DNA of 64,000 bases from positions 2,790,001-2,854,000 of the forward strand of contig JASJZH010000006.1 in NCBI GenBank assembly GCA_037178975.1, given 5' to 3'. The notes beneath the pieces were generated by a model, which searched no databases, was not told the DNA's origin, and saw nothing but the letters and a program-made list of their open reading frames with translations. Origin of the DNA: Oscheius tipulae. Taxonomy: Eukaryota; Nematoda; Chromadorea; Rhabditida; Rhabditidae. The position numbers and the translations under genes are program-made. Numbering within the stretch: the stretch's first letter is position 1; every line of letters starts with the position of its first letter. Below are positions 36,132 through 48,870 of this stretch, in pieces.

Positions 36132-36660
36132 AAGTACTCCCTCTGGGCCCATGGTGTGCCGCAAATTGGCATGCTAATCAGTAGACCAGCTGCCCCAGGC
36201 CCTAACTCACACCGGTATTTCAGCTGGTCTCTTGCTGCTGGTAATTGAGCTGTGGACTTTTGTTTGTACATAGTTTTCTTCTTTCCTCCAGTTGCTTGTT
36301 TCAAACCGAAATAATTGTAATACAGACACGGAATAACGTACCTTTGGTTTTACAAATATGATTAATTGCTTTAATAGCGGCAACATATCTTTTAGCATCC
36401 AATTTTGCTTGAAAACTAGTAAGAGCCGTTTTTTCAGCAAACCCAGTATGAAAGCAACTTCATATGCCGTACACAAAATCAGAATCTTTCCAGGAAACAG
36501 TGCTTTCAATCCCCTTGATCAGAAGCTTGTGTTTTATCGCGTGATATAGTAAAATGCAAACTTACCCTCGATCAGCTGTTATCCGCATAATAATTTGACG
36601 CAATCGCATATTCAATTCAGACGAAAACAGCATCTTGATCTGCATCAGCCTCTTTGTTGA
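36132..36660 (-). other. Coding-like minus-strand region, family unknown
   Basis: On the minus strand a frame reads TALTSFQAKLDAKRYVAAIK and AINHICKTK, ends at a GTACGT donor and can join in phase (46-nt intron, AAG acceptor) to a lysine-rich exon with KKKTMYKQKSTAQLPAARDQ ending ...GTPWAQREYF and a stop near 36132. Upstream there is an ATG exon (MSTKRLMQIKMLFSSELNMR) with a GTAAGT donor, but its phase does not connect cleanly because of an intervening TGA. Protein-like composition suggests a real or recently decayed gene; the full model could not be completed. Confidence 0.3.
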
Positions 36661-36885
36661 CATGGGCATTAATAGGCAGTGTACACGCTTCCAGTGTGCC
36701 TAATATACAGAGTGAGATACTCCAAGTGATTCTCATTAACTGGCATCCACATGTGCCAACAGCTAGACGCTTAAAGTCCATTATATTCCAAGTGAGGGTG
36801 TGCGAAGGTCTGCACTTGTCACTTTACAATTTCTCTGAGCGCGTTCTGTTCTCCACAAATCCTAAAATTCAGTGAAACGTATGGA

Positions 36886-39227
36886 ATGGCCGCCTGTGAA
36901 ATGGGCTCCGTCAACCTCACCAGTGCGTTGTGGTTGGCAGATGCCGTGGCCGGACTACATGGAGCCTATGCTCATCTTCATCCATATGTCGCAGTAGCTT
37001 TGTGTTTAGCAGGTAAGAAAAGTGAAAAGTACAAAAAAGTTTCGTTTTAGGTACTCTGATGAACATAATAACAGTGATTGTCCTGACAAGACCTACTATG
37101 ATCTCACCCATCAACTGTCTTCTCTGTGCTATCGCAATCTGCGATATTATCGTCATGTCATCAGTACTTGTTTTTGTGACTCATTTCTTAATAGTAGCTG
37201 GTAGCCGGTGAGACCACATGTATGCAATGAACTGCTAGACTTTTCCAGATGTGACATATCAGACTGGAATCTAGGCTGGGCGTACTTTTTGTTTCTACAT
37301 GCACAGACAAGTGTCATCTTTCATGCTACAAGTATCTGGCTCACGGTTTGATCAGAAAATTATATCGGACCGGGATGTTTTCAGGTGCTGATGGCTCAGA
37401 TTCGCGTCTACACCATCAAAAGAGCGACTTCAGCACCCACAGAAGTTGTCACCAATAGATCGACGTTCTACATTGCTGCTATCACGATCATAGTAGTTAT
37501 TGTAGCGAATATACCAAACTTTATGACTTTTGAAGTGAGTTTGCGCTTCAATTTGTGTACCATAGGCTTTATTAGAATCTAGACTCAGAAACTCGGTTCA
37601 GATCGTTGAGCGACCAGCTTTCGGTTGGTGTGGAGACGAAGAAGACGAAACAGCAACGCCGTCACCGGAAGAGGAACAAATTATGATGTATACGGTTATA
37701 GCTTCCGAGAAAGATTGCGATCTTCTGAAGGTCTTGTTAGCCATCGAGATGTAATATTAGCGACTTTCAGGCAGCATTCTGGACAACGGGTATTTTGTTC
37801 AAAGTCGTCCCCTGCATCATGCTCACAGTTTCAATTGCCACCCTTGTCAAGATTATTCGCGACGTTTCTCACAGAAGGAAGACCCTTGCTCAAGTACAGT
37901 TGTCCTGTTAGTTTAGTAAAATCGCTTTAGGTAATGAACAAAAAACGCATGCCACGGGATCATACAACACCGATGCTTGTTGCTGTTCTTTCTATTTTTC
38001 TCGTCGCCGAGCTTCCCCAAGGAGTGCTACACGTCTGCAATGCAATCTTTTCAAAAGCCACCTTTTACGAGCAGGTTAACGATAAAAGAATTTAAACTGA
38101 ATCAACACTTTAGATATACCAGCCACTAGGCGACGTCATGGATCTGCTGTCGCTTTTGAACTCGGCAGTCAACTTTATAATATACTGCGCTATGAGCCGA
38201 AAATTCCGTTGCGTCTTCTTACAGATTGTATTCAGCTGTCTACCCAAAGCTATTCATCGGTAATTCTGTTTAAAATCTTGAACAGTAATCAGTTTCAGAA
38301 AATACTTGGCCGACTGGTCTGGACTCAATGAGAATGAAACTTCTAGACGGAAACCCTCAGCCTTCACCACAGACATGACAACCAAAACAGAACAGGTTGG
38401 AATTTTTAGAGCATGTTTTTCGCAAAAATTGGCGGAGTATCTTGCGCAAAATATCTAAACTCTTACAGCGTCAAATGTTTTTTACCCTTCTTATGTTGAT
38501 GAAGAGGCGTCAGGCATACACTGGTTTGTTTTATCTAGTGAAGCACAATAGACTCCTTTCTCTGTCTCTCTACCTGCTTGAAACAATGTTTTTACTTTTT
38601 ATTTAGCTGGCCTTGACGTCGTCTCAACACAGAATGTCAACCACTTCGATGCTGATTCAGACAGCGACGCCGCGAGATAACGTCTCTAATAATATCAAGT
38701 TGTATTCGAATAATCTTTTGAGTGTAGGTGAGTCCAATTCCGTTTTCTGGACTTTGTTTCCCCAATCACTATTAGGGGAACACTGGACTGGCCATTTATG
38801 GAGACCCATTCCAGATGTTTAGTCTATTTCGAACCACCTGGCCAAAATTGATCGAGGAAGCGTTAGAGATGGCTTTCGGAAATCATTAGAGTCGCTAAAA
38901 CGAAATTACAGACCAACCGTCAGCTCGATACTTACACACTCCACGGGTCAGTTTCGATGTCCCCTCGAAAACACCTTTCGCCAATCGAAGTAGCCTAGAA
39001 ATTCACGAGATCAAGTTTCCTGTACCGGAGCTGAAGAAATGTGAAAAGGTGAGCCCCTTATAGACTTCAAAACAAAAAGATTTCAGATGACTGCTCCAAA
39101 GCGAACATATTCAGAGAGACTATCCTCAATTAAGAATTGGATGGAAAAGGCCTTGAACAACAATCAAGACAGTCCACAACGACGGATAAACATGCTTCAA
39201 TGTGAGACGAGTACGGTAGCATATTGA
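36886..39227 (+). CDS. DMSR-like neuropeptide GPCR
   Basis: A class A seven-transmembrane receptor of the nematode DMSR (myosuppressin-receptor-related) type, which bind FMRFamide-like peptides at the plasma membrane. It starts MAACEMGSVNLTSALW (N-glycosylation site NLT), then TM1 VAVALCLAGTLMNIITVIVL, TM2 INCLLCAIAICDIIVMSS, TM3 FLFLHAQTSVIFHATSIWLT followed by VLMAQIRVY in place of DRY, TM4 FYIAAITIIVVIVANIPNF, TM5 TGILFKVVPCIMLTVSIATL, the family block PRDHTTPMLVAVLSIFLVAE LPQG in TM6 and LGDVMDLLSLLNSAVNFIIY in TM7. The long cytoplasmic tail spans several exons: one ending SNNLLSV joins over 38729-38911 to DQPSARYLHTPRVSFDVPSK, and the last ends LQCETSTVAY. An alternative acceptor gives a shorter tail (EHWTGHLWRPIPDV). 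An out-of-frame ATG at 36881 precedes the start. Confidence 0.85.
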
Positions 39228-39759
39228 GAGGAATGGATTAAACGGGATCAGCATATCAAAACTATAAATTGTAAATACTTCGAATTAAAGTTATCATGCC
39301 AACTCTTTGCTCTCTTCGGATACTGTCGACCTGTCTACTCTTTTTTTCTTATCTTGTTAGTCTTTCCAGTGTGATCTTGTCAATATTTTTTTTCTGATCC
39401 AGCAAAGTAGAATTTATGTTCTGTTGAGGAGCCGGTGCGCCATACAAACAAGTGCGAAGAATAGTTGAAGTGTCAATAGTTTAATTTGTCTTGGATGTTA
39501 CAAACATTTCTATATTTACAATCATTTGCGGAAGGACATGAGAGATTTCTTTCAAAAACAGTTAATAGCACACATATAAAGCAGATTCATCCGTAAGTTT
39601 GGCAAGAGGTTTGGTTTAGCACACAAAAGTGTAAGTAGCGTAGTACGTATAATTCGAAAAAAGACACGTTTGAAGGGATGGGGGGGAGTTTTTGGAACCG
39701 AATGAGACCCAAAACATTAAAACCGTAGTTGTCAAAGCCAATTGTAGAGGTAGAGTGGA
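39228..39759. other. Short convergent spacer
   Basis: The stops of the GPCR (plus) and the ABC transporter (minus) face each other across this AT-rich spacer. It contains ATTAAA-like poly(A) motifs and a run of eight G at about 39677-39687 with one break. No gene is seen. Confidence 0.5.
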
Positions 39760-42537
39760 CTAAGGCTGGGGCACCCAGTGGGTTCCATCATTCCTTTGTT
39801 GGTTTTTTGCGTCATAGAGATACCAGTTGCGGGGGTTGTCTTCCGAAGGCCTGAGCTGCATTTCCACATTCACACGATCCAGGATGCTCCGAACTTCACC
39901 GTGATAGACAGCCACAAAGGTGATGTGGTGCTGAAAACGTGAGGTTATGGTCTATCCCTTGAATGAAAAATCTAGCGCCCCCGTCTCATCCTCGGCGGCG
40001 GTAATTATATTCGGCCAGATAGCATCGTTGGAAGCAATGAGTCGGAAAATGCATCACGGAATGGCGCCTTCCACTTCATTCTAAGCTGTCAAAACTGTCG
40101 CTCTTAACGTACCTTATTAAGCAGCTCAAACATGTGTTGCTCCATTTCGTAGTCCACATTGCTCGTCGCCTCGTCGAGGAACACGATTCTCGGCTTGAAA
40201 TAGAGTACTCTGGCAAACGAGAGTCGTCGCAGTTCTCCTGGCGACAAAACACTCTTCCTGCAATATTACGCAATGTGGGAATTCACACGAGAGTAGTTAC
40301 CAATCCCACTCGACGGGAGTATCGAACCCATGACATCTATGGAACAGATGATCAAGCTTTAGTTCCTTCAGAATATCAAAGAAGATGTCCACATCCTTTT
40401 CAATAGGCATGGCTTTGTAAGGATACAGGATCTGTTGACGGAGAGTGATGTCACCAGATGGGAAATACGGCTTCTGTGGAAGGAACATCATGTTGTGAGG
40501 CTTCATCTTCCAATGGAAATCAATCTTGCCTGAACCCTTAATTGAAGAAAGTACGGCAATAGTGCCTACCGCATAAAGGCGACCACAATCCCGCGAACAT
40601 TCTGAGAAGGGATGTTTTTCCGTGTCCGCTGGGACCGACAATGAGAACATTCTGTCCTTGCAGGATTTGCAGGGAGAGTCCAGCCACCAGCACGCGGTTC
40701 GGGTCAGTTGGTGGAGTCAACGTTGCGGAATCAACAGTCACGGCAACCCCATCATCTTGCCAACCATTGTCCTCGTCGTCAGTCTTGTTTCCTCCTAGAA
40801 GATATATTTGCAACTGTCACAAGTCCCTTTTTTTCTTAGCGTCACAGCCAGCATGAACAGTTGGCACACATGGCCATCTTTTGAACTTTGGAATTTCGAC
40901 GAAAGGGCACCACTGATAGCAGATATTCGGTTACAGGGAGCAGTGAACGCACAGAGTGGTAGACTATGTCTCCATTTCCCGTAAACAACCTACCGAGCAA
41001 AAAGGCCGCTTCTTCTGTATCATCATGGTCTCGTTCCATAGATCCCTGCTTGCCGTGAAGTTCTTCAATCTGAAAACATCAACGTTATAAAAAATTTACC
41101 AAATGTGTACCGTATGAGCAATGGTCGAGTTGTTTCCCTTCTGGTCGTCGTCCGTTGCAATGACCACAATACTGGACGGGACAGTGGAAGGTGGACGGTC
41201 GATCTCAAGACAATCTGTGTGAAGACGACAAAGTTCTTCATAGAGCTCGACAACGCGATGTGTCACACCTGCCAGACTTCCGATCTTGTCCGACAGGTTG
41301 ACCAAGTTTGTGAAGCTGTAGATCAAGTAGAGGTAGAAGAAAGCATTCTAAAGGAATGGTTTGAGAGAAAACAACAGACATGACTCACCCTTGAAACTAC
41401 TCCATTCAGTTCAGCAGCAGGGAGATCTTTGTAAATCTCGGTGAAAAAGATGGGTATTCCGATGATTAGATAGGAGAGAATGCCACCAAAGTATTCAATT
41501 AGGCTCGTGACAAAAGACAGGGCAAAGCGCCAGTCAGCCAGAGTTTTCTTCAAACTTTTGGAACAAATATATAGTTGATTTACCTGATTTTTGAGCAGCC
41601 AAAGCAGCTTCCTATTAGTCATGACATTTTCCAGCAGGCCGGCTTGATAGAACGCAATAGCCTCCACATTGTTCCTAACCTCCATGTGCCGAGCACTATT
41701 TTTTTTCTTTCTAATTGAATCCGTAGACCTTACCGGAAATCTCCTTCTCTCTTCTCTTGTTCACTGACATAACGAACTATTGGCGAGATGAGATACTTGT
41801 TGGCAAATGTGGCCAGCACGAAGTAGAGGTAGATGGCAGCCGGACCGATCCAACCAGAACTGCAAAAATGTGCTCAAAAGAAAAGAAGAGGCATACCTGG
41901 CAAAAGTGAGATATGTGTAGAAGAGAATGATGAAAGGGGCTAGGGCGACGGGCCCTAGAAGATCACAGCACAAGGTTTGGGTTGTTTTGTCTATATCTTG
42001 AGTCATCCTCTGATCTCTGAAAATTGATGGGTCAAAGAAGAAATAAAACACTCTTACGGATTATCGATGATGTCTCCGACTTGTGCTAACTTGTAGAATG
42101 CTCTCCGTTTGAAGTAGAGTCGGTGCACAGTGAAGTTGAGGATGTAGCGACATTTGACCGCTAGAACTGCTGCCAGATATTTCACGACAGACACAGTCTG
42201 GAAACAATTTGAATGCCAAGGATTCAGAAATGTCAACCGCTGCTTTCATGATGATGATAACAGTGGCTTTTGCAGCGAGAACTTTGAAGCCAGAAAAGTC
42301 TTTGTTTCCGAGAACAACGTAGAATTCACTGCTTAGAACTCCAACAAGATACGTGGTTATTTGATCTGAAATTTGTGATTAGCAAAAAAACGCAATGAAA
42401 GACTCACCGAAGACAGAAAATGCTAGAACTGAGATAGCAATCCACATGGTTTTCGAGTGCTTGTTGAATGGGAAGCATATTTTGATGATCGTCCATAACC
42501 TTTTCAGAAATACAAAGTCTAGGCTTAAACGCCCCAT
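39760..42537 (-). CDS. ABCD4: ABCD4-type half ABC transporter
   Basis: Half-size ABC transporter of the D subfamily. ABCD4 acts in lysosomal cobalamin export; C. elegans counterparts are the pmp-3/pmp-5 group. The ATG at 42537 follows TTTTCAG (trans-splice context). The membrane domain starts [19 protein letters not shown] and includes [72 protein letters not shown] and [17 protein letters not shown]. The nucleotide-binding domain has Walker [11 protein letters not shown]-loop [11 protein letters not shown], signature [15 protein letters not shown] (LSPGE as in ABCD4, not LSGGQ), Walker [10 protein letters not shown] and D-loop NVDYEMEQ. The last exon, 39760-39930, holds the H-loop region [14 protein letters not shown]. 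Between membrane and ATP domains is an acidic linker ([11 protein letters not shown]). All catalytic motifs look intact. Confidence 0.9.
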
Positions 42538-44496
42538 CTGAAAACATTTGAATTGAAGAGAGCATATCGAAATAGAGTGTGTGAAGCAAGAAATAGACAG
42601 CATGGGCACTGTCGAGGCATGAATCAAGGGAAGTGACTCAGAAACGAAAAATTAGCAATATAAACAGTCTAGCTGCTGAAAACAGCGCACGAGCCAGTAA
42701 GAACATGTTCGTATGGAGCCAAATCGACTAGATAAGACCCTTTCCAAGACATCTGCTATGAATAAGGCCGACTACTGCTAAATTGGCTTGTCGTAGCAGG
42801 GGGACAGCCGCCGGATGGGAGGGGTCAGTAAAATGGGCATTGTGCAGATGGGCCAGAGTCGCAATCGCGTACTTTACCGTGTACCGTCTGAGAAAACTAA
42901 AAAAGATGGGTAGAGCAGTTTTGAAGAGCTATGTTAATGTGGAAGCTACACGTAGAGGATATGAAGTAAAGGGAGAAGTCAAAATGATTCAGTGACTATT
43001 CCTATAGCCAAGAAGAAGCAAGAATGTTCATTATCTAGAATGAGTAGGCTGTAAATTGACGCTTCCAAATGATTAAGGAGTAAAGCGGAAAGTGGCGCTC
43101 TGGAGTATGATAAGGTCGTGTTCTGCTTTTGCGAAGCCGGCTAATCATGACGCTATTTCTTGATTGGAAGGCTCCAGAGAAGGCCGAGCACGCGATCAGA
43201 TTGCATGTCAAAAGATTCTAAAAACAATCGGAAAGAAGGCTGGACACACGCTAGCTTAAAAGTAAACATTAGGAGGAAAGGTCTCTCCTCGCCAAGTATG
43301 ATTATCTCAGTGGATCAAAGGTGACTGTTTGGGCTCGTTCTACACCTTGTTATACATCAACATCATAAAACCGAGTGTTAGTGATAAGTTCAAACCCAAA
43401 CGAGTCACGGTATCTCAAAGCAAACATTCAATTTTGAAGTGAGAGTGAGGGTGAGTGAGAGGTCAACGGATCGACCTTTCTTTCCACTGCGCATTGATAA
43501 ACAGCAGAGAGGCATGGGATTCCAGTTTTTCCATATATTGAACCGCGAGGGAAACGGTGCTGCCATCTTTTGTGACTACAAAGGCTTTGAAACCCCACAA
43601 AAAGGTTCCTTTTGAGTCATTTCTGGTTTAGTTCGGCATGTTGTTTTGCAAAAGAAGAAGGGGCGACGCGAACACCACCAGTAGCGAAACCCATTGGGAG
43701 AAGTAATGCTGAAAATAAACACTTCGAAGTTACTAACAGTGTTGCTCATGTTGGACGTGAATAATAAGGCAATCCTGAAGACGAAACAAAATGTAACAAG
43801 TTCAAACATCTAATTTCCAATTTAGTGAATTCAATAGATGCTCTTAATGACTTGAACGATACAAGGAAGTTAATTGATAAGTCAGAGCAAGCTTCAGAAC
43901 TTTTGTTCCTGCTCTCCCAATAGAATACAGGCTTCTACGCATAAGAGGTCAATCCAATATCGATTTGTATTAACTCCTCCTTTTGTGAAACACGCTTTTT
44001 TCAACTTTTTCTGGTAACCTGGTACATTTTTCATTCTGTGTTTTATATTGCGTACTAACGCGTTTTTTGGATCCAGTAGCGGCAGTGTGAATAGAATGTA
44101 TGGGGCACGCGGCGTGTGGAGAAAAATCTCTCACAACTTGACGTTATCTATTCGGAGTGACCCTACCTTGTATGGCAATAAAATTTTTCATCCACACATG
44201 GTTCTGTGGCAAAATCGGCAAATGCTATTTTTTTGAGCTCAAATTTATGAGTTTTTTTTGTTTTTTTTTTATGCGAACATTAAAAGACTTCTTTATATCA
44301 AGATAAATGATCTAAAACATTCAAAAAATAACATTTCTACTCACTACAAGTTGGAATACGTTTGTCGAGTTGGCATAGTTTCGAATGTCACATATTTAAA
44401 GAAGCTGTTTAGACACAGCCACGTGCATCTTACATCTCTCAATCTTCTCGAATTATTTGCTTCAATCAAATCTTTTCAGTAGTTGTCGAATGATTA
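42538..44496. other. Divergent promoter region between ABCD4-type gene and exportin-7
   Basis: Two genes start outward from this 2-kb region. Open frames inside are short (for example 70 codons at 42783 and 77 at 43576 on the minus strand) and have no motif I recognise. The right end, 44230-44490, is T-rich, as typical for outrons ahead of a trans-spliced start: CTTTTCAG lies about 20 nt before the exportin ATG. Confidence 0.5.
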
Positions 44497-47400
44497 ATGG
44501 CGGACCTCACACTAGACCAGCTCAATGAACTATGTGCTCAACTTTTTCAATCTCAGGACAACGACCAACGGACGCGTGCCGATCGCCGACTTCAGGAGTT
44601 TTGCGAGGCACCGGACTGTATAGACAAATGTATCTACGTTTTAAACGAGTCTTCACCGGTAACCTTTTACGTTTGTTTGGTTTCAAATCTGGTTTTCCAG
44701 GAAAATCATGCGCCTTATACCTTGCTGGTAGTGAGTCAGACACTGATGAAACTCATTAGCGCAAAGAATCGACAAGTCCCTATCGCGAAAAAGCTAGAAC
44801 TAAGTGAGTTTTCAGGCAGGCGCGCGGTAATGAAGCTTCATTTTTAGATCGATTACTGTTCAACTTTCTCCCCCAAAACTTTCGCTCTCTACAGCCATAC
44901 CTCTTGACTTCGCTATGTAATCTTTTCGCGAGAACAACTAAGCAGGAATGGTCCTATTCCGTTTATGACAAAATCAAAGAAGTCATGGAATATCCCTTCC
45001 GAGAGCCCATCTTCGCCATCATCAAAAGTATCAAAATTGTGAGTTTTGTTTGTTTTCTGTTATCTTAGTTAGTAAAAGGAAATGAACTACAGTTGAAACT
45101 CACCTTCTTTCAGGAAAACATCGGAGAATCCCGTCTAGCAACACAGATGTTGACTCATCTCGTTTCGGACATGAGCACGGTTTGTTTACTACGCATTTGT
45201 TGTACAACATTGAAGTTCAGGACGGTGGAGTAGAATCTATTAGTTCTCACAGAAGATCAGCTGCCCAATTCCGTGAAGAACCCCTTCTTCAAATATTCAA
45301 AATATGCGTCGACTTTCTGAATCACAATGTAGCAAAAACAAGATCGGCACTAACTGAAGAACATGTAAGCTGTGTTTTAAGTTTTTGAGCAACTTCAACT
45401 TCAGATGACTTTGGTCGGTCACGTATTGGATCTCACTGTAGCTGTTTTGACCTACGATTTCATTGGAATTTCAAATGCAGAGGATCCCGGAGAAGAGAAC
45501 ACCAATATTCAGGTTCCAAACTCGTGGAAAGTCGGTAGGTTTTATTTGAGCTTCAATTTTCAAGCACTTTTTTCAGTATTCGTTGACGGAATGCCAATGA
45601 GTCTCCTTCTCCCTCTCTATGAAAAGCTTCCAAAGCGATTCATTGAAAAAGTGCTGACTGTTGGCGTCCAGCTCGCTAGCATTCGACGCTCTTTCTTCAC
45701 TGCTCAAGATCGAGCGCTGTATCTCACTCCGCTCGTCGAGGCAGTGAAAGCAATAGCTACTAATCCACAGAAATTGGAGGAACCGGCAAGTTTATCCGCC
45801 TTCACTTTACCGGCTTTGTGGCCTCACTATAGAGGTCGAGTCAATCACGTGTGTCGCACAAATCGATTCTTGAATAGGCGCCGGAAACTTATTATCTACA
45901 CTGGCACTTGCAACTGTTCTAAAAGAGGGAAAAGTCTAATTTTCAGAACTCATTTCATCAATTCACACGGCTTGTAGTACGTGTGAAGACGAACTTCCAG
46001 CTTTTTGAGCTTTTGGCCTTCAAGGATTATCCAAGCTTGTTGGAGAGTCTCGGAAAACTGACAGTACAAAGTCTATGGGTATATTCGAGGAGATTTTCGA
46101 TGCAAACAAAATTAAGGTGGACGATGTCTCGCAAAACAGCATCTATTTTCTGCTGATGTTCTGGGCTCGAATGGTTGGATCCGTCCCGTACCATCGGACC
46201 AACGAAGACCACATGATAGGCAACTATGTTCCAGAAATCTACAAGGCCTATGTGGAGAGCAGACTACGATTAGCCGACAGAGTTGTGATGTAAGTTTTCA
46301 GATTTTTTTTTTTTGGAAAGCTCCGAAATATAATGAATAGCTGGAAACTTCACCTCTTAACTTTAGGGAAGGGATAGAAGACCCGTTCCTGGATCAAGGA
46401 TCAATAATCCAGACCATGGAGATGATGGCAACTGTCAGTCGTTTCGACTTTGTTGCAGCACACGGACTCCTTCTCAACCACTTTGACACCAACATTGGAA
46501 TCATTCAAAGTGTCAGCAAAACGGTAAGCTTTATTCATCTTCTTGTTAACTTTCAAATTCAGGATGTGCGATGCAAGTGTGCCCAAGCTCGTATGGTTTG
46601 GATTGTGACTCTTATGGGAACTTTGATATATGGGAAGAGACTAGTTAGCCAACCTGATGAGATGGACAAGCTTGATGGTCAGCTTCTAGCCAGGTACTGT
46701 ATCCAGTTTCTGTTCTATTCCTGGTACTAGGTGCATCAACTTTATGAGAGTCAGCGACACCACTTTGAATCATCCACCTCCAGGAGAAACAAATCCAACC
46801 GATGGTAGTGAAACTCTCGAACTTGCCTTCTTATTCTCGCTGGAAAGTTACAGGAAGGCATACATTTACACTCAGGTTGGGAGCGCGTTCTATTAATAGG
46901 ATTTTCTGTTCTAGACTAAGCCAACATCCTCGGTGTATGAACATTTGATGACAGACGCCGGGCTGCCAGACGAACTGGAAGTGATCGCTTATTTCAGCCA
47001 GAAAATGTTGAACAATCTTCGATTCTGGGCTCTCAACAACACAGTTCTTGCCAACACCTTAGACCTATTTAGAGAAATATCTCAAGGATACACAGCAGCA
47101 AGGAAACTTGTAAAATTGCCTGAGATTCAGCTGTTGTTTCACAGCCACACGGTAATTGGAAACTTTTAGTTTGAACATTTCTATGTCTAGCCGGAGAACT
47201 TTGCCTTCCTGCGACCAGACGTCACATTCGAGGCAATGAAACATAGGACGGAATTCTACGAGGCTGTTACACGAGTATTCTTGGTTGATCTCAATGAGGA
47301 TGAGGTGCAATTCCAGAAGTTTATGAAGCCGATGGAAGGTAGCTAGCTGTTTCTTGCCTTTTTAAACATAATCGTCTTTTCAGAAGCGATAGAACAAGTC

Positions 47401-48870
47401 ATGGCTGTGATAGAGGGCAGGTCTACAATTTCTTCTGTCGAACATCTGCAGCGAGTGATTATCGGAGCTCTTCGTGATATTCGAGGCGTAACAAAAGCTT
47501 GTTGTACAAAAACGAACTACCAGCTATTGTTTGACTGGCTGTAAGCCTGTTAACTTTAATTGCTAACAACAACTTTTAGGTATCCACGTCTTTTCGACAT
47601 CATGTACCAATCCATTGTGGAATGGCCTGCAAATCACGAAATAGTCATTTCCGTACTACGATTGCTCGAAGATCTCAGTCAGAACCAACAAGAGAGATTG
47701 AAGTTCGATCTTCATTCCTGTAGTGCCGTCTTGCTGTTTCAACAAATTTCGAAAATAGTCTACTCATACGGTAAAAAAAAGCACTTTTTATTAAACATCC
47801 ATATAGGCATGAAGTACATGGAGTTGCCCGAAGTTGCAAGCTCGGACAAGTATAAACTTCGATATAAGCCAGTTGCGAGCATCTTCACAACGGTCAAGCA
47901 TGCTCTGGTTGGAGGATACGTGCCTTTTGGTAAGTTAAGTAATTTTATAGACGAAAACATTTATCAGGAGTTTTCCGGCTGTACAAAGACGACTGCTTGG
48001 ACAATGTTCTGAATACTTTCACAAAGATCTGTTCCACCATCGATGTCTCAGAAATTCAAGCATATCCCAAACTCGCTACAGCCTTCTACGGACTTCTGGA
48101 AATGATTTGTCGGACCAGCATGCCATTTCTCTCTCGAGTGAACGAAAACACGTTCATTCATATGCTGAAAGCTCTCGCTTACGGAATTTTCGCACTGAGT
48201 AAGCGTCTTTATTTTTAGCTTTACCTTGATTTTAAGATCACAATGTCGTTACAACGTCGTGTTCCGCATTGGATGACATTCTGACCTATTTGTATCGACG
48301 AGCAACAAAGCAGCAGTCAGCGTATGTTAGTGCCGGCTCGGAACCCGAAGGAGACGAATGCATCAGGGCTGTTTCTGGTCATCCGGAGATTCTGAGCGAG
48401 GTAGGTCTTTCCTTGGTTTCAAAAATTCGTCTTGTCTTAGTAGTAGTGAAAAAAACACCTCTTCAAATCGGCAAAAAAGTGCAATTTCAGATGCTAGCAT
48501 CGATGCTTTCTGCCTTGGTATACAGCGATATGAAGTGCCAATGGAGTCTCTCGCGTCCGATGCTTGGTTTAATTTTGCTACAGGAGCCAATCTACAATGA
48601 TCTGAAGAATCAGATCATCCTGAGTATGGCACCAGAACATCATCAAAACGTGAGCGTGGTAAATTTGTGTTGATATTCAACGTGACTGCCATCGTTCAGA
48701 TGTTTGATAGCCTCATGAGCGGGGTGGAAGTCAATCTGAGCGTCAAAAACAAGGACAACTTTACTCAAAATGTGTCCCGTTTCCGGCAGGAACTGTGCAG
48801 CGTGCTGAAGACAGGGGCCGGCCTCGGTGGAGATTTATCTCATTCGTCAAGTGATAACTTTATGTCATGA
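44497..48870 (+). CDS. XPO7: Exportin-7 (RanBP16-type nuclear export receptor)
   Basis: Importin-beta-family export receptor that carries cargo through nuclear pores with RanGTP. The protein starts MADLTLDQLNELCAQLFQSQ and DNDQRTRADRRLQEFCEAPD, matching exportin-7. Later exons supply the Ran-binding and HEAT region: NHAPYTLLVVSQTLMKLISA, FNFLPQNFRSLQPYLLTSLC, REEPLLQIFKICVDFLNH, VFVDGMPMSLLLPLYEKLPK, FMQTK-like linker exons, MEMMATVSRFDFVAAHGLLL, AYFSQKMLNNLRFWALNN, YTAARKLVKLPEIQLLFHSH, YPRLFDIMYQSIVEW, VFRLYKDDCLDN and SLSRPMLGLILLQEPIYND. The C terminus, NKDNFTQNVSRFRQELCSVL to SSSDNFMS, matches the family end (human ends NSNDMMS), so the gene is complete. About twenty exons are separated by introns of 36-80 nt. 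Some internal exon borders around 45.85-46.08 kb were not fixed. Confidence 0.93.

Noticed and set aside
36090-36200. Two tRNA box-A-like motifs on the minus strand (GGCAGCTGGTCTACTGATTA and CAACTCAGTTGGTCAGAACG), considered as a tRNA-derived SINE
   Set aside because: No T arm or box B follows either motif, no second copy was seen in the window, and the first lies in a coding-like frame.
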